From the NCBI GenBank assembly GCA_030512295.1, contig JAULSR010000001.1, forward strand, positions 6,533,001 to 6,597,000: a DNA stretch of 64,000 nt, in the 5' to 3' direction. How positions within the stretch are numbered: position 1 is the first letter of the stretch; each line of letters starts with the position of its first letter. A program made the position numbers and the translations under genes. The DNA comes from Bombardia bombarda. Lineage: Eukaryota > Ascomycota > Sordariomycetes > Sordariales > Lasiosphaeriaceae. This document shows positions 13,594 to 23,550 of the stretch, one piece after another. The notes below the pieces were generated by a model. It did no database searches, was not told where the DNA came from, and saw only the letters and a list, made by a program, of their open reading frames with translations.

Positions 13594-13754
13594 CGTACAA
13601 CCCTAACCCTGATCGCTTCGCTTCCGTCATACCCCGCGCCCCTCCTGCCTTCCAAAAAGAGAGAAACAACCCTGGATGGTCTGTACAACAACCTACAACC
13701 CTCTTTCTCAACAATTCATAGTTGGAATTTCGCCCACTTCACCCCCAAAACATC

Positions 13755-14401
13755 ATGGCTGACCGCCATGGCGCCCCTGGTACCCGGCATGGCGGCGGCA
13801 TCTCCAAGCCACGCAGCAACATCATGTCAACTGGTGGCGGCCCCTCAGCCAGTAGCGTGCGGCGGAATCTCTTCCAGAGCCAGTTGACGCGCCGCCCTAC
13901 AGCTCGGGGTTCTTTAGCTTCAAACGAGACGTTACGTCTGGACACCGACATGCAGCAACAGTCTGACCCATTGTCTCTGTCATCTTCGTCAGACATTGTC
14001 ATTCGCGACCAGAACGGCGAGATTGAGCTTGGCGACCCGCCGACGCCACTGCTCGACGACCCCGAGGGGCTGGCCTTGGACACGCGACAAGAGAACGAGA
14101 GAGAAAGGCAGCGGCTAGCCGAGGCCGTGAAGCAGCATCAGATTGACCAGAATAGTGTGCCTGCGCAACCAGAAGGTAAACACTCCTAGTCAGCCCTACT
14201 CCTCTTCCACTTCCATCCCATATATGCTATGCTCCCCTTTTTTCACTCCTAGGTATTACTTACAACTCCCGCTAAGACCCAATTTGTGCAATGACTGTAG
14301 AGCTTTTCGATGCCGTCAGAGCGAGCTTGAGGGCCAAGGTTGCGGCACTAGCGGAGGATAACTGGATGTTTGAACGAGAAGAGGCACCCCGCCACCAGTG
14401 A
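13755..14401 (+). CDS. Small conserved-looking protein, not recognised
   Basis: I do not recognise this family. Exons 13755-14175 and 14301-14401 are joined across a 125-nt intron (GTAAAC...GACTGTAG, with a GCTAAG branch-like site) and give 173 aa. The N-terminus is Ser/Arg/Gly-rich, the middle acidic (PPTPLLDDPEGL), then a charged helical stretch (RQENERERQRLAEAVKQHQ). Exon 2 encodes a compact helix, LFDAVRASLRAKVAALAEDN, followed by WMFE and the C-terminus. That C-terminal helix gives the best support for the splice, because it is only in frame after joining. It is divergent from POL3 and convergent with GET4. Nuclear or cell-cycle roles are possible from the shared promoter but not shown. 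Confidence 0.65.
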
Positions 14402-14506
14402 ACAAAATACTGTCCCGTGAGGGAACAACGAACCTTCCTACGCTCCCCCTCTTCATCATGCATATTGCTTGGCCCTCCCTATTAATTCACCGCCGAGCAT
14501 TGGTAT

Positions 14507-15578
14507 TCAATCCAGACCCTCTGCAGTCGGCGCTTCCACCCTCCTCACGGGGGGTCTGCCTCCCGATGCACCACCCCCACCACCCCCGCCAAACAAGCTC
14601 CCCATCATGTCAAACAGCAGATTGCTTTGCCTCGGCCTCGCAATTCCAAAGTATACCTCAGCGATCATCTCTAATGCGCCATCCCATGCGCCCCCCAACT
14701 CGGCAATATGGCTAGCATACTTGTTCTTAAGCTGGCGGAATAGATCAGGGCTGCCCTTCTGGACGGCCAGGAGCAGCAGACCAAGGAAGTTGAGCAACGG
14801 CAGGCTGGGGAAGATGCGGATGTCGGCGCCCTGGGAGCTGACGTCCTGGGCCGAGACCTTCTTCTCGGCGAGGAGCGCGCTGGTGAAGGCCCGGTAGGAG
14901 CCGTTGGCGGCCCGCACGTTGGCAACGAGCAGATATGGGAGGACGGCGCGCGCGGCATAGAGGGGTGCCGTGTGCGAGTCGTCTTCCTTGTACCAGGCGT
15001 ATTCCATGCGCGTCAGCACCTCTGCGGAGTCCTTTGTACCCAGTACCAAGTGCTTCTCGGCCTCGTCCGTCTCGTGCTCGTCGGCGAAGAGCGAGCCGAC
15101 GACGTGGTGGAGCTCAGGGTCGCCAGCAGGGTATTCGCCGAACTTGCGTGACCAGCTATTGTTTTGTTCATTAGTGTCTGCAGATTCCACCCATCCATAG
15201 GTAGCGAAGAAGAGAAGTGTTTGCTTACTCAAAGACCCCCTTGATGAACTTTTTGCGCGTCGGCTCCTCGCTGTCAAACAGCCGGAGCAACGTCAGAAGC
15301 CGGCCCTTGGCGGCAGAGTCGGGCTTGAGCTCGGCCTGCTTGTACACGTCCACCATCAGGACGGCAAGGTCGCCGCCGCTGCCGCCCTGCCCGGCCTTGA
15401 GCAGTGACTGCGACACATTGGAGAGGATCTCAATGGCCGCGCTCCAGTTCTCGGATTTGGTGTAGCGCGCCGCCACCAGCCGTGTCTCTTGTGCCGCTTC
15501 GTACTGCTCCTCGAATTGCCCCTCGGTGATGCGCCGCTGCAGCCGCGCGATGATGCGCTCGATCTTGCTGCCTGACAT
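14507..15578 (-). CDS. GET4: Golgi-to-ER traffic protein Get4
   Basis: Get4 is the cytosolic alpha-solenoid subunit that, with Get5 and Sgt2, hands tail-anchored membrane proteins to the Get3 ATPase. Exons 15578-15229 and 15155-14507 (intron 15156-15228, GTAAGC...ACAATAG, 73 nt) give 332 aa, a normal length for the family. The N-terminus (MSGSKIERIIARLQRRITEG, then EQYEAAQETRLVAARY) and the central FGEYPAGDPELHHVVGSLF are typical of Get4. The C-terminus ends in a Gly-rich, low-complexity tail (about residues 305-320) after the helical domain. The start was chosen at the Met directly before the conserved N-terminal helix; a longer frame upstream has no family similarity. Confidence 0.93.
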
Positions 15579-17227
15579 TTTCGAGTTTCGCTGCGCAGGC
15601 GAGGTGATGCTGGTATGTAGAGGGGGTCTCAGAGAGGTCTTTTTTTGTTCAAGCTTTAGGTGAGACGGATGGATCGATGGTTGCACGCAATGAGGTTGGG
15701 GGGGAGCTTGGAGCGTGACGACGTAATTAATTAGTAGCAGCCCAAGCCGAATGAATGCCACTCCCTAGTCCCTGCACCGGGGGCAGTTAAAGAAACCGTG
15801 GCTAACCGGATTCGGACCTCATTCCTTGTCACATCCCGGCCTCAACCCCACCCTTCAAGGCTTCAACCGTCTAGCACAGACATCAAACCACAAACCACAA
15901 ACATCAACAGTACAACAGAAATTTATACAGCTTTGCCTTATGTAAGCAGACTTTTTAGCTTGGATAGGATAGGGTGTCCTTGAATTTTTGCGATAGAAGA
16001 ATACGTAGAATAACACTGTATCTGAATATCATACAGCAATTTCGAAACGAGCAAGTATGAATGTGATGAGAGAGGAAGACTCCAAATCGTCATATTGGAA
16101 GCTCAAGAAATAACCATTTTTGATTTGTGCAACCGATAAACAATATGCTGCTGTATAGACTATGAACATAAACAAGGAAGGAGTAAGACACCTCGAGTTT
16201 AAAAATCAAAACAGCTCCTATAAGATTCTTACCTATGACGAGCGTTGCGCTGTTTCCCCTCACGACCCAATGCACCCAAGAAGGAACATGTAATCGGGCC
16301 TTCATATATCCACAAGAATACCTCAAGCCAATACATTAGCGTACCGCTCCCAGGTATCGAGGATCATCCCCTATCTCAAGAGGCACGTTTCAGTTGATTA
16401 TCGCCAGCATTAGGACTACTTACCTTGAACAGAGCAGTGTTGTTGTAAGAGAAGGCAGGTACGCCTGATCAAGGTGGTCACAATGAAGACAACTAGGCAG
16501 GCGAGCAATGAAGATAGCTGGGAAGGCGAGCAATGAAGATAGCTGGGAAGGCGAGCAATGACTAGTATTGGCGTAAGACTTCAACCTGGCCCTCGCAACG
16601 GAAGGTGGGCGAGGGCCGCTGCTTATATACATAGTTGGTAGGATAACTGGCATGTGCTTGGGGATGTCCGATGTCCTTACAGTTGTGCTGAATAGTTCAT
16701 CTCGAGTTTTTGTAATGTTGTAGCGATAGTTCTATCTATGCGAACGACGGTGGATTTTCGAGTTTGTTCTTTTTTCTTTTGATTGAGCCTTCCGTAAGAG
16801 TCTGCCACATACGTACGCGACCTTTGACTTCAATCTACCAGTAATAAAACAACGTTGCTCGGATGCTTTACAGTATAACGGTCGCGGATTTAAATTGTAA
16901 CTCCCTAGATAGGAAATAAGTTTATTTAAAATACACGCGAATAACAAGCTCCTCTTTCTTTTACGCTACAACCTAGAGTGGTAGCTTTAACATCAATACA
17001 ACGCCGTCAAACCCTCCAATGGTCGAATGTGTAAAGTCTCTCTCTCACTAGTATTTTCTAACTGAAACAGGTGGTCGTTGTACCCTCATCGTACCCGCGC
17101 CAGCAGATCTGTTATTAGACGAGTCCCCCCTGGAAATTTAAGGTGAAGAAATTAAACTCCACTAACAGCGGGTCTATGAACGGTACTTACTGCAGCAGAT
17201 CGCGGAAATTGGAAGGTGCGAGCTATA
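15579..17227. other. Intergenic, partly AT-rich, no gene seen
   Basis: Apart from the GET4 promoter at its left edge and a 25-bp tandem repeat at 16501-16560, I see no gene. The stretches 15880-16430 and 16660-17150 are AT-rich with short frames only. They could be old, mutated transposon sequence, but no transposase motif or terminal repeats are visible. Confidence 0.5.
16501..16560. repeat. 25-bp tandem repeat, 2.4 copies
   Basis: A 25-bp unit beginning gcgagcaatgaagatagctg is repeated at 16501-16525 and 16526-16550, with a partial third copy to 16560. The two full copies are identical, so the duplication looks recent. It lies in non-coding sequence. Confidence 0.9.
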
Positions 17228-18375
17228 TCATAGCGACTGATCCAACCTCGCCTCCCTCCAGCTCCAGATAAACGCCAACGCCGACCCAGGGCCAGCCGCC
17301 GCCGCAACAACCGGAGCCAGCGCAACCGGCCAGAACAACTCGCCGCCGCCCACCTTGCCCGCCAAGACCAAGTCGCCAATGGAATACGCCAGCCACAAGA
17401 AATGCGCCCCCACCGAGCACAGCTGATCAAACTGCAGCGCCCGCCTCGTGTGCGGCAGGAACTCGGTCTCCCGCTGATAGACCCCAGAGAGGAATATCTC
17501 CTTGAGCGGGTACGGCGAGTACACAAGCGTATACGCCCACACGCCGGCCGAGACTAGGCTCACGCCGGCGAGGAGCGTCGTCGGCGACGCTCTCTTCAGC
17601 GACGCGCTGCTCGTCACCAGGGGCACGAGCGTCTTGGCGAGGACGACGTTGGCGATGCCGATCCAGAGGGGTGCGAGCTGCCAGGCCCAGACCCAGTAGT
17701 GGCGGGTCTCGAGGCCGGGGGAGAGGTAGGCGGCGAAGATCTCGGCGTTGTGGAAGGCGAGGATGAGCGGCAGGAGCAAAGGGGTGTAGTACTCTGGCCG
17801 GAGGAGGCGGTTGCTGCTGCTCTTGCTGCGGGGGCCGGTGAGATCCGAGGCGGTGGGCCCAAACACGATGGCCAGGTAGTAGAACAAGGGGGCGATGGTG
17901 CCGATGCCGACGAGCTGAGCGAGGGTGGACCAAGATGTTGCGCTGGGGGTGGTTTGTTAGACTTGGCGATCATGATACGAAGGGACTAACTTAGGGGGGA
18001 CACATGCAAGTATGCAGGCGTCCACGCATTCGCTCCGCGGGTCGACTCCAACAGCCACAGGGCATAGATGGGCCCCAGGTCCGTCAGGAAGTTGAACATA
18101 TGCCACGAACTGACGGCATCGAAGCCAAGCGCTGAGGGCGAAAATGTCACGGTGATTCCTCGGAAGATCTCGTCAAGGAATGGGACATGGTGAAAGTCCC
18201 AGAGAATAGGGATCGATACACCGCCCCATTCGATCTTGCGCGACGAGAGGGCCGGTTCCTGATGCGCCTGCAGCTTGTGGCGGTCCATCTCGGTGAAGCA
18301 AAGCCATGCCAGATAGAGAAAGGGCGAAGCGACGACAGCGCGCTTAATCCGGGATGCGGCAGATGAGGAAGCCAT
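17228..18375 (-). CDS. Polytopic membrane protein of unknown function
   Basis: The gene encodes a predicted multi-pass membrane protein of about 360 aa. Exon 1 starts at the Met at 18375 and runs to about 18008; exon 2 is 17942-17228. The acceptor at 17943-17944 (CCCCCAG, with CTAAC just upstream) is strong. The donor is uncertain: a GC-AG intron at 18007 (GCATGT) joins the phases and gives TPAYF followed by ATSWSTLAQLVG, while a weak GT donor five bases downstream also keeps frame. Hydrophobic blocks occur at about residues 10-25 and 85-110 and repeatedly through exon 2 (IGTIAPLFYYLAIVFG, LLLPLILAFHNAEIFAAYL, WQLAPLWIGIANVVLA). Tryptophan-rich loops and a basic C-terminus fit a fungal integral membrane protein. 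I recall related proteins from fungal genomes without an assigned role and propose no reaction. Confidence 0.75.
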
Positions 18376-19426
18376 GGTCGTGGCCCGTTGCGTGGAGATT
18401 ACCAGCAGCTGGAAGGTGCGACTCGGCCGGACTAGACGGGGCGGGAGGGAGGAGGGAGGATCGAGGATGAATGTGCTGTGTAGGGTGTAGGGTGTAGGGT
18501 GTGTGGTGGCCTAGTTCTAGTGGCGCTTCGAGGTTTTCGACTTGGTTTTGATGCTTACTTCGATTTTGATTTTCAACTTTACAACTCGGCAGGATCGGGA
18601 CTGAATCTTTGCACCAACACAAAGGTTCGACAGCCCGTAACGGGTTTGTCTAATTACTAACCGCTGAGCCTGGCGCGGCGACCCTCGCATGTTTGTGCCA
18701 CATGCACTGTGTCCACTTTTCCATAAAAGTCGCGACTTGCCCTGCATGACTGCCCAGAGACTAAGTGCTGTTTGTTGGTGGTCCCAGGAGATGACAGAAT
18801 GGCCCGACTGCATCTGACCAACCAACATGCCGTCTTGTCCACCAATCACAGCCATGTTCAAGACACCTAACCACCCGATGAGGTAACTATGACATTTCTG
18901 AACCAAACGAGTACGCTTCCTATGTCTCTACCGAACGGTCGAATTGACGGTCTTGGCAATGTTTCATCACAGGAAGCGGATTGTGTGATGAACTGACATT
19001 GCAACATGCACACTGCAGAATATCACCTTGTTAGTCTTAGTCAGGAACAATTCCACTCCTACACTAGGTCTAGGTCTTTCTCGGGACTTACCCCCCCCCC
19101 CCCTCCCCCCCCTTCGCCCTTCCTCTTTGCCCTGCGCCGTGCTGCAACAGTTAAGCATCGATCTTTATAATACTACTACATACATCTCAGCTGCGTTTGG
19201 CATGATGGGACCTACACTCTCACCTGCTAGGTACCTACCTAGGAACTTGCCATAGCTACTGGGCCTGTATTTCGCATAAGCCCCCACAAAATGGCACCCT
19301 ACCTCGTGTGAGAGTTGACTGAAAGAAGACACAACTCTCTTTTGACGGTTTCCAACAACCAACAGTGACAACGACATCGACGACGACGCTTGAATTCGGC
19401 GGCTAGCCTCCAGGCAAACAGACATC
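18376..19426. other. Intergenic between divergent genes
   Basis: This presumably holds the promoters of the membrane-protein gene (-) and the rhodopsin-like gene (+). It contains a 7-bp repeat at 18481-18501 and a C-rich tract at about 19090-19115. No gene is seen. Confidence 0.5.
18481..18501. repeat. TAGGGTG short tandem repeat
   Basis: Three perfect copies of the 7-mer TAGGGTG lie upstream of the membrane-protein gene. It resembles but is not the fungal telomere unit TTAGGG, so I read it as a local microsatellite. Confidence 0.8.
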
Positions 19427-20816
19427 ATGCCTGTCGATCCTACCCCGGAGTAGATCCAAGACATGGTGGCTCATATCGACGATGATCTCTGGTCTGCGGT
19501 TCACATCTCTTCGGGCATCTGCATCGCGGCCGCCACCATCTCGGTCATTCTTAGGTTCTTTGCGAGGCGCAGGACACCCCATGGGCTGGGAAAGGATGAC
19601 TATTGTCTCTTTGCTGGTTATGTATGTCTTAACGTAAACTACTATGGGAATTTGGAAAGAATGCAACAAAGAACTGGCTGCTAACTGCACTATCCATCCA
19701 TCAGGTTTTGTACGCAGTCTACATTGGCTTTCTAGAGATCGACGTCCGCTGGGGTCTTGGAAGGCATGTCATTATTGTTATTGACATAGAGAAATATGCC
19801 ATTGTAAGTGACACACCGCGATTCAATAAGAAGACTGCAAAATATTTCACCATACTGACTGACGTTCTTGTCTTTTAAAGAGCACATCAGTCTGTATATC
19901 TTGCTACGTCTTCGGCATGGTCTGCATCAAGCTGTCTATCCTGCTGCTCTACCACCGCATCTTTCCGGGCAGGAATTTCCGAAACGCCCTACTCGTGCTC
20001 GCCGCCGTCATCTTCTCGTGGACCATGGCTGCTTTCTTCGCGAGCATCTTCAGCTGCTATCCCGTCAGGAGCTCGTGGGACCCCACGGTTGAGGGGTATT
20101 GCATTGATTACGGCATGGTCACGTTGGTGATTGGCATCTTTAACATCCTCATTGACTTTACTATGCTTGCGTAAGCTTTACAATATTCTGCCTGTTTCTG
20201 CTGTGACAAACGAAAGTTCAAGACGCTAACACTTTGTTTGTGTTCTTGTTCAGATACCCCATGCCCGTCCTATGGAAGCTGCAGATGGCCACTCGACGAA
20301 AGATCCTCCTGTCAATGGCGTTTGTGGCTGGAAGCGTGTAAGTCTTCATCCTTCCTATCTCATGCTCACAACCACCCATGACTGACCACCTACCAACCCA
20401 CAGTGCATGCATGCATCGTCTCCATCGCCCGTCTATTCTACGCCAAAAGAGCGGCATCAACCTACGACTCAACCTGGGACAACGTCTTTGGCGGGATCCT
20501 CTCGGGCCTCGAGATGTGCACCGGCATTGTCGCTTGCTGCACCATCACCTACCGGCCGCTCATCGAGCGCATCTTTGGCACCGGCAGCAACAGCTCTGGA
20601 CCCAGCGGAGGCGCCAAGCACTCTCACGGCTTGTCCCACGTTTCTGCAGATAGAGGGGACAATAGCATCCTCTCGTCGGCGAGACACGGCTTCAAGGGGT
20701 GGAGCAAGATCACTGGTGGGCAGCATGATACTAACATTGCCATGGAGAACCGCAAGGATATCATTGTTTCTACTTCTAGAGGCGGTATTCTAGCGGTTTG
20801 TATTATTTACATGTGA
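19427..20816 (+). pseudogene. Rhodopsin-like 7-TM fungal membrane protein, probably disrupted
   Basis: This belongs to the large fungal family of PTH11/SAT4-type seven-helix proteins, often annotated as 'rhodopsin domain-containing'. Exons from 19463 are 19463-19621, 19705-19803, 19881-20170 and 20254-20337, joined by good introns (GTATGT, GTAAGT, GTAAGC donors). Exon 5, 20404-20816, is clearly the continuation by content (STYDSTWDNVFGGILSGLE, then TITYRPLIERIFG). Two lesions are visible. The natural N-terminus appears to start at ATG 19427 (MPVDPTPE) but meets TAG at 19451-19453 before continuing in frame as IQDMVAHIDDD. At 20404 the exon begins with a gcat microsatellite one 4-bp unit too long, so no GT-AG intron joins exon 4 to exon 5 in frame. 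Translation from Met 19463 could bypass only the first. Function, if any remains, is unknown. Confidence 0.7.
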
Positions 20817-22565
20817 ATGATCGACTTACTGGAAGGATGCTGATGAAAAGGAAAATGCCGAAAAGTCATAAATTTGATTATTTTATTACCAAAATAATCC
20901 AGTGCTGCCATAGCCGTGACGGAAAACTCACGGTTTCTGTTTCTCAGTTGAAGGAGCGTCACACAATGTTGATTCAGGAGCCCTGAAAGTGGACTAGTCA
21001 TGCATGAAAGGATGAACCCCTGAGGCACTTTTGTCTGCTCCTTTTCTCCTTTCGAGATCCATTACAGAATATTTCAGGCATACTAGGTATGACCTGTGCC
21101 AAGCGCGTAGATAAGGTAGTAATTTGTTTTTAGATCTTTGGGAGGATCCTTTGAACCAGAACCGACGCCTTGCCATCTCATCTAAAACTGCCTCAGGTGG
21201 TGACATGCATTCCCTCAATGTCCGTCATGGCAAGACCAAGATTGAAGGGATTCAGGGTTCAACCCCATATCCTTGTACATAACTGGGGGAAGGGTCTCAC
21301 ATTTATCACTTTTGAGTTTTCTCTTTTTTTTCTTTTTCTGTGTTACCCCAGACTGCGGGGTGTGTAACAAGAGGGATTATCTGGCAGTGTCGCCATCGCA
21401 GAACCATTCATCCATAGAGCCGGGATTGTCGAATCCTACCTTACACCACCTATATTTGATGTTTGGATACTGGACTGTGCCACAGTTGCAAACGAGGTGT
21501 GAGATGAACACTGCTAACTTAGCTAATGACGAGACCCATTTGGCCGGCGGGTTTGTGCACGAGGTCTTGCGTGTGTGCTCGGCACCGCGCATGTACATGT
21601 AGGTACAGTACATGTATGGATCTTGTGTATCGCCACCCCCCTCGGTACCGTTACTGCACCTGGGTAGGAAGTGAAGGAGAGAAAAGCAAACAGTTCACAG
21701 ATACTCGTTAATACCGTAGTAGGTTTTATTGATTGGTCGGGTCGCTTTAGAGGACTAGAACTAAGTACTCAAGAGGCAGAATGCAGTCAAAGGGTTACAC
21801 AGGGGTAGCATTTGGCAGTAGTACTACCTTAGGTGTGTTAGTCAAGTTTTGGGTTTGAGATGATGGATTTGCTGGGGAGTTGCAGTTACGCCTTACGAGG
21901 TGATATGTTGGATGTATCGAAACATGCACGGTTTAAAAGACCCTTAATCAGGGTGACATGGAGCGAGGTGAACATCGTAACGTTAGGCCCAGTCGAGCCA
22001 TCGGGTACATGTAACCTTGAGGGTTGGAAGTAAAAGAAAACCACAAAAAGTCTCCTGATGCGGAGGATAACTGTGGAGCTTGTGCTGGTGATGGGATCCA
22101 GGGTCTGCACTGACAAGCGGGCTGACTGCCGCGGCGGCTGTTATGACGCCCGCTTTTCAGTAGCGTCCTGGGCGTTCACTGTCTATCTGACTGGCCAGAA
22201 TACTCTATCCGTACTTATACCGTGGCTGAGGTATCCAGTTATTGGATGTGTGGGTGATACGGGCACGCGTCTTGGGGGCGATGACGAGTTAAGTTGGTTG
22301 GTTGGTATTCTGTGAAGGCATCAAATTGCCATCGGGACCGGTCCACGGGCAACGCGGGAACGGCGTTTTGCTGCCTACCTGTTTGCAGGCATTCCGCTTG
22401 GTGGTGGTCATCTACGCGTAGACAACTTCAGGATCAAGCACTGCGGCCGTATGTATGATAGTAGTCCTTTCCAGTAGTATATATATACCCTATGTTGTCA
22501 CTCGTCCTCCCCCCTTTTGAACTGTTACGCCCTTACTTCACCTAAACTCAACACCAGCTCTCACG
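20817..22565. other. Intergenic, no gene seen
   Basis: About 1.7 kb with only short frames in all six frames. No transposon ends, tRNA or conserved protein segment could be recognised. It lies between two damaged genes. Confidence 0.5.
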
Positions 22566-23550
22566 ATGGCTCTCACGATGGCTGCTCTCGCCGAAAAAGA
22601 CCCCCTGGAGAGATTCGAGGACAACAGCACCAACCCACCCACCCCCATAACCCACCGCCCCCTCCTATACAATCTCCACACCCTCTACCTCTTCACCGCA
22701 TCCGACATCAAAGCCGTCATCCTCCCCGACCTCATCAACGCCACCGCCATCGCCCTCTCATCTAACAAAACACCCCTACCCCCTCCATCCTCGCCCACCT
22801 CCCCCTCGCCCTCGCCCTCCTCTGGGCCTGGCTGCACCTCCTCGTCTTCAACCTCGCCAACCAGCGCTAGCCCGACTCCATCAGAGAAGACGTCCTCAAC
22901 AAGCCCTGGCGGCCCTTGCCCTCGGGCTGTCTGACCCCCGACGAGGCCCTGACGCTGCTGCGCGCCGCCATGCCGCTCGCCGTTCTCGCCAGCGCCCTGC
23001 TGGGCGTCTATCCCGCCAGCTGCACCGTCATGGTGTATACCTGGTTCTACAACGGGCTGGACGTGTATCGTAGTCGTGACTACAGCCGCCGTGATGAAAA
23101 ACTACTTGACCAGCTCGGCATCCGCCTAAAAGTCGATCCCCTCCCCCTTTTCATCCCCAACTGATAGGCGCCCCACGCATAATGCGCCTTGGCCGCCGCC
23201 GTCGACGCGCTCCGCTGCAACGGCCCGGCCCCGCTCCCGCGCAGGATATGGAGGATATGGAGGGGGATCGGGCGAGGGGGCGGAATACGTTCCCACTGCT
23301 GTATGGGGAGGGGTGGGCGCGCTGGTCTCTAGCTTGTTCTACTGTCTTTTGGACGGTGGTGTGTCTGCTTGTCAGGCATGTGTCATCGGTGTGTGTTTGG
23401 GTGGGGATGCTTGGTCTTGGGTGCAGCATCGCTGTCATCACGACGGGAAGATGGGGGCTGGCGTGGGACAAGACGGGGTGGCAGCTGTGGTGCGCGTGGA
23501 TGACGGCCATCTATTTGCTTCCTCTGTTTGGGCATGTTGCTAGGACGTGA
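22566..23550 (+). pseudogene. UbiA-type prenyltransferase / membrane terpene cyclase, degraded
   Basis: Three frames carry successive parts of one UbiA-superfamily membrane protein. ATG 22566 opens LLYNLHTLYLFTASDIKAVI in frame 1. From about 22784 the protein continues in another frame (SILAHLPLALALLWAWLHLL, then VFNLANQR) and hits TAG at 22868-22870. It then resumes in the same frame (PDSIREDVLNKPWRPLPSG, then CLTPDEALTLLRAAMPLAVL). The last third is in a third frame: QDMEDMEGDRARGRNTF, from about 23242, carries the second aspartate motif (DxxDxxGD). It ends with membrane segments and a TGA at 23548-23550. The first aspartate-rich motif is modified (N...PDSIREDVLNKP), as in the fungal UbiA group that includes the fumagillin-pathway terpene cyclase. 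An in-frame stop plus two frame changes, without usable GT-AG introns, indicate a pseudogene. The region 23060-23240 is poorly conserved. It may be a relic of a terpenoid or meroterpenoid pathway. Confidence 0.75.

Noticed and set aside
18481..18501. Internal telomere repeat
   Set aside because: The unit is TAGGGTG (7 bp), not TTAGGG, and only three copies exist.
21240..21270. tRNA-like T-arm (gggttcaacccc)
   Set aside because: The flanks do not pair into a T-stem of five bases and no acceptor or anticodon arms surround it.
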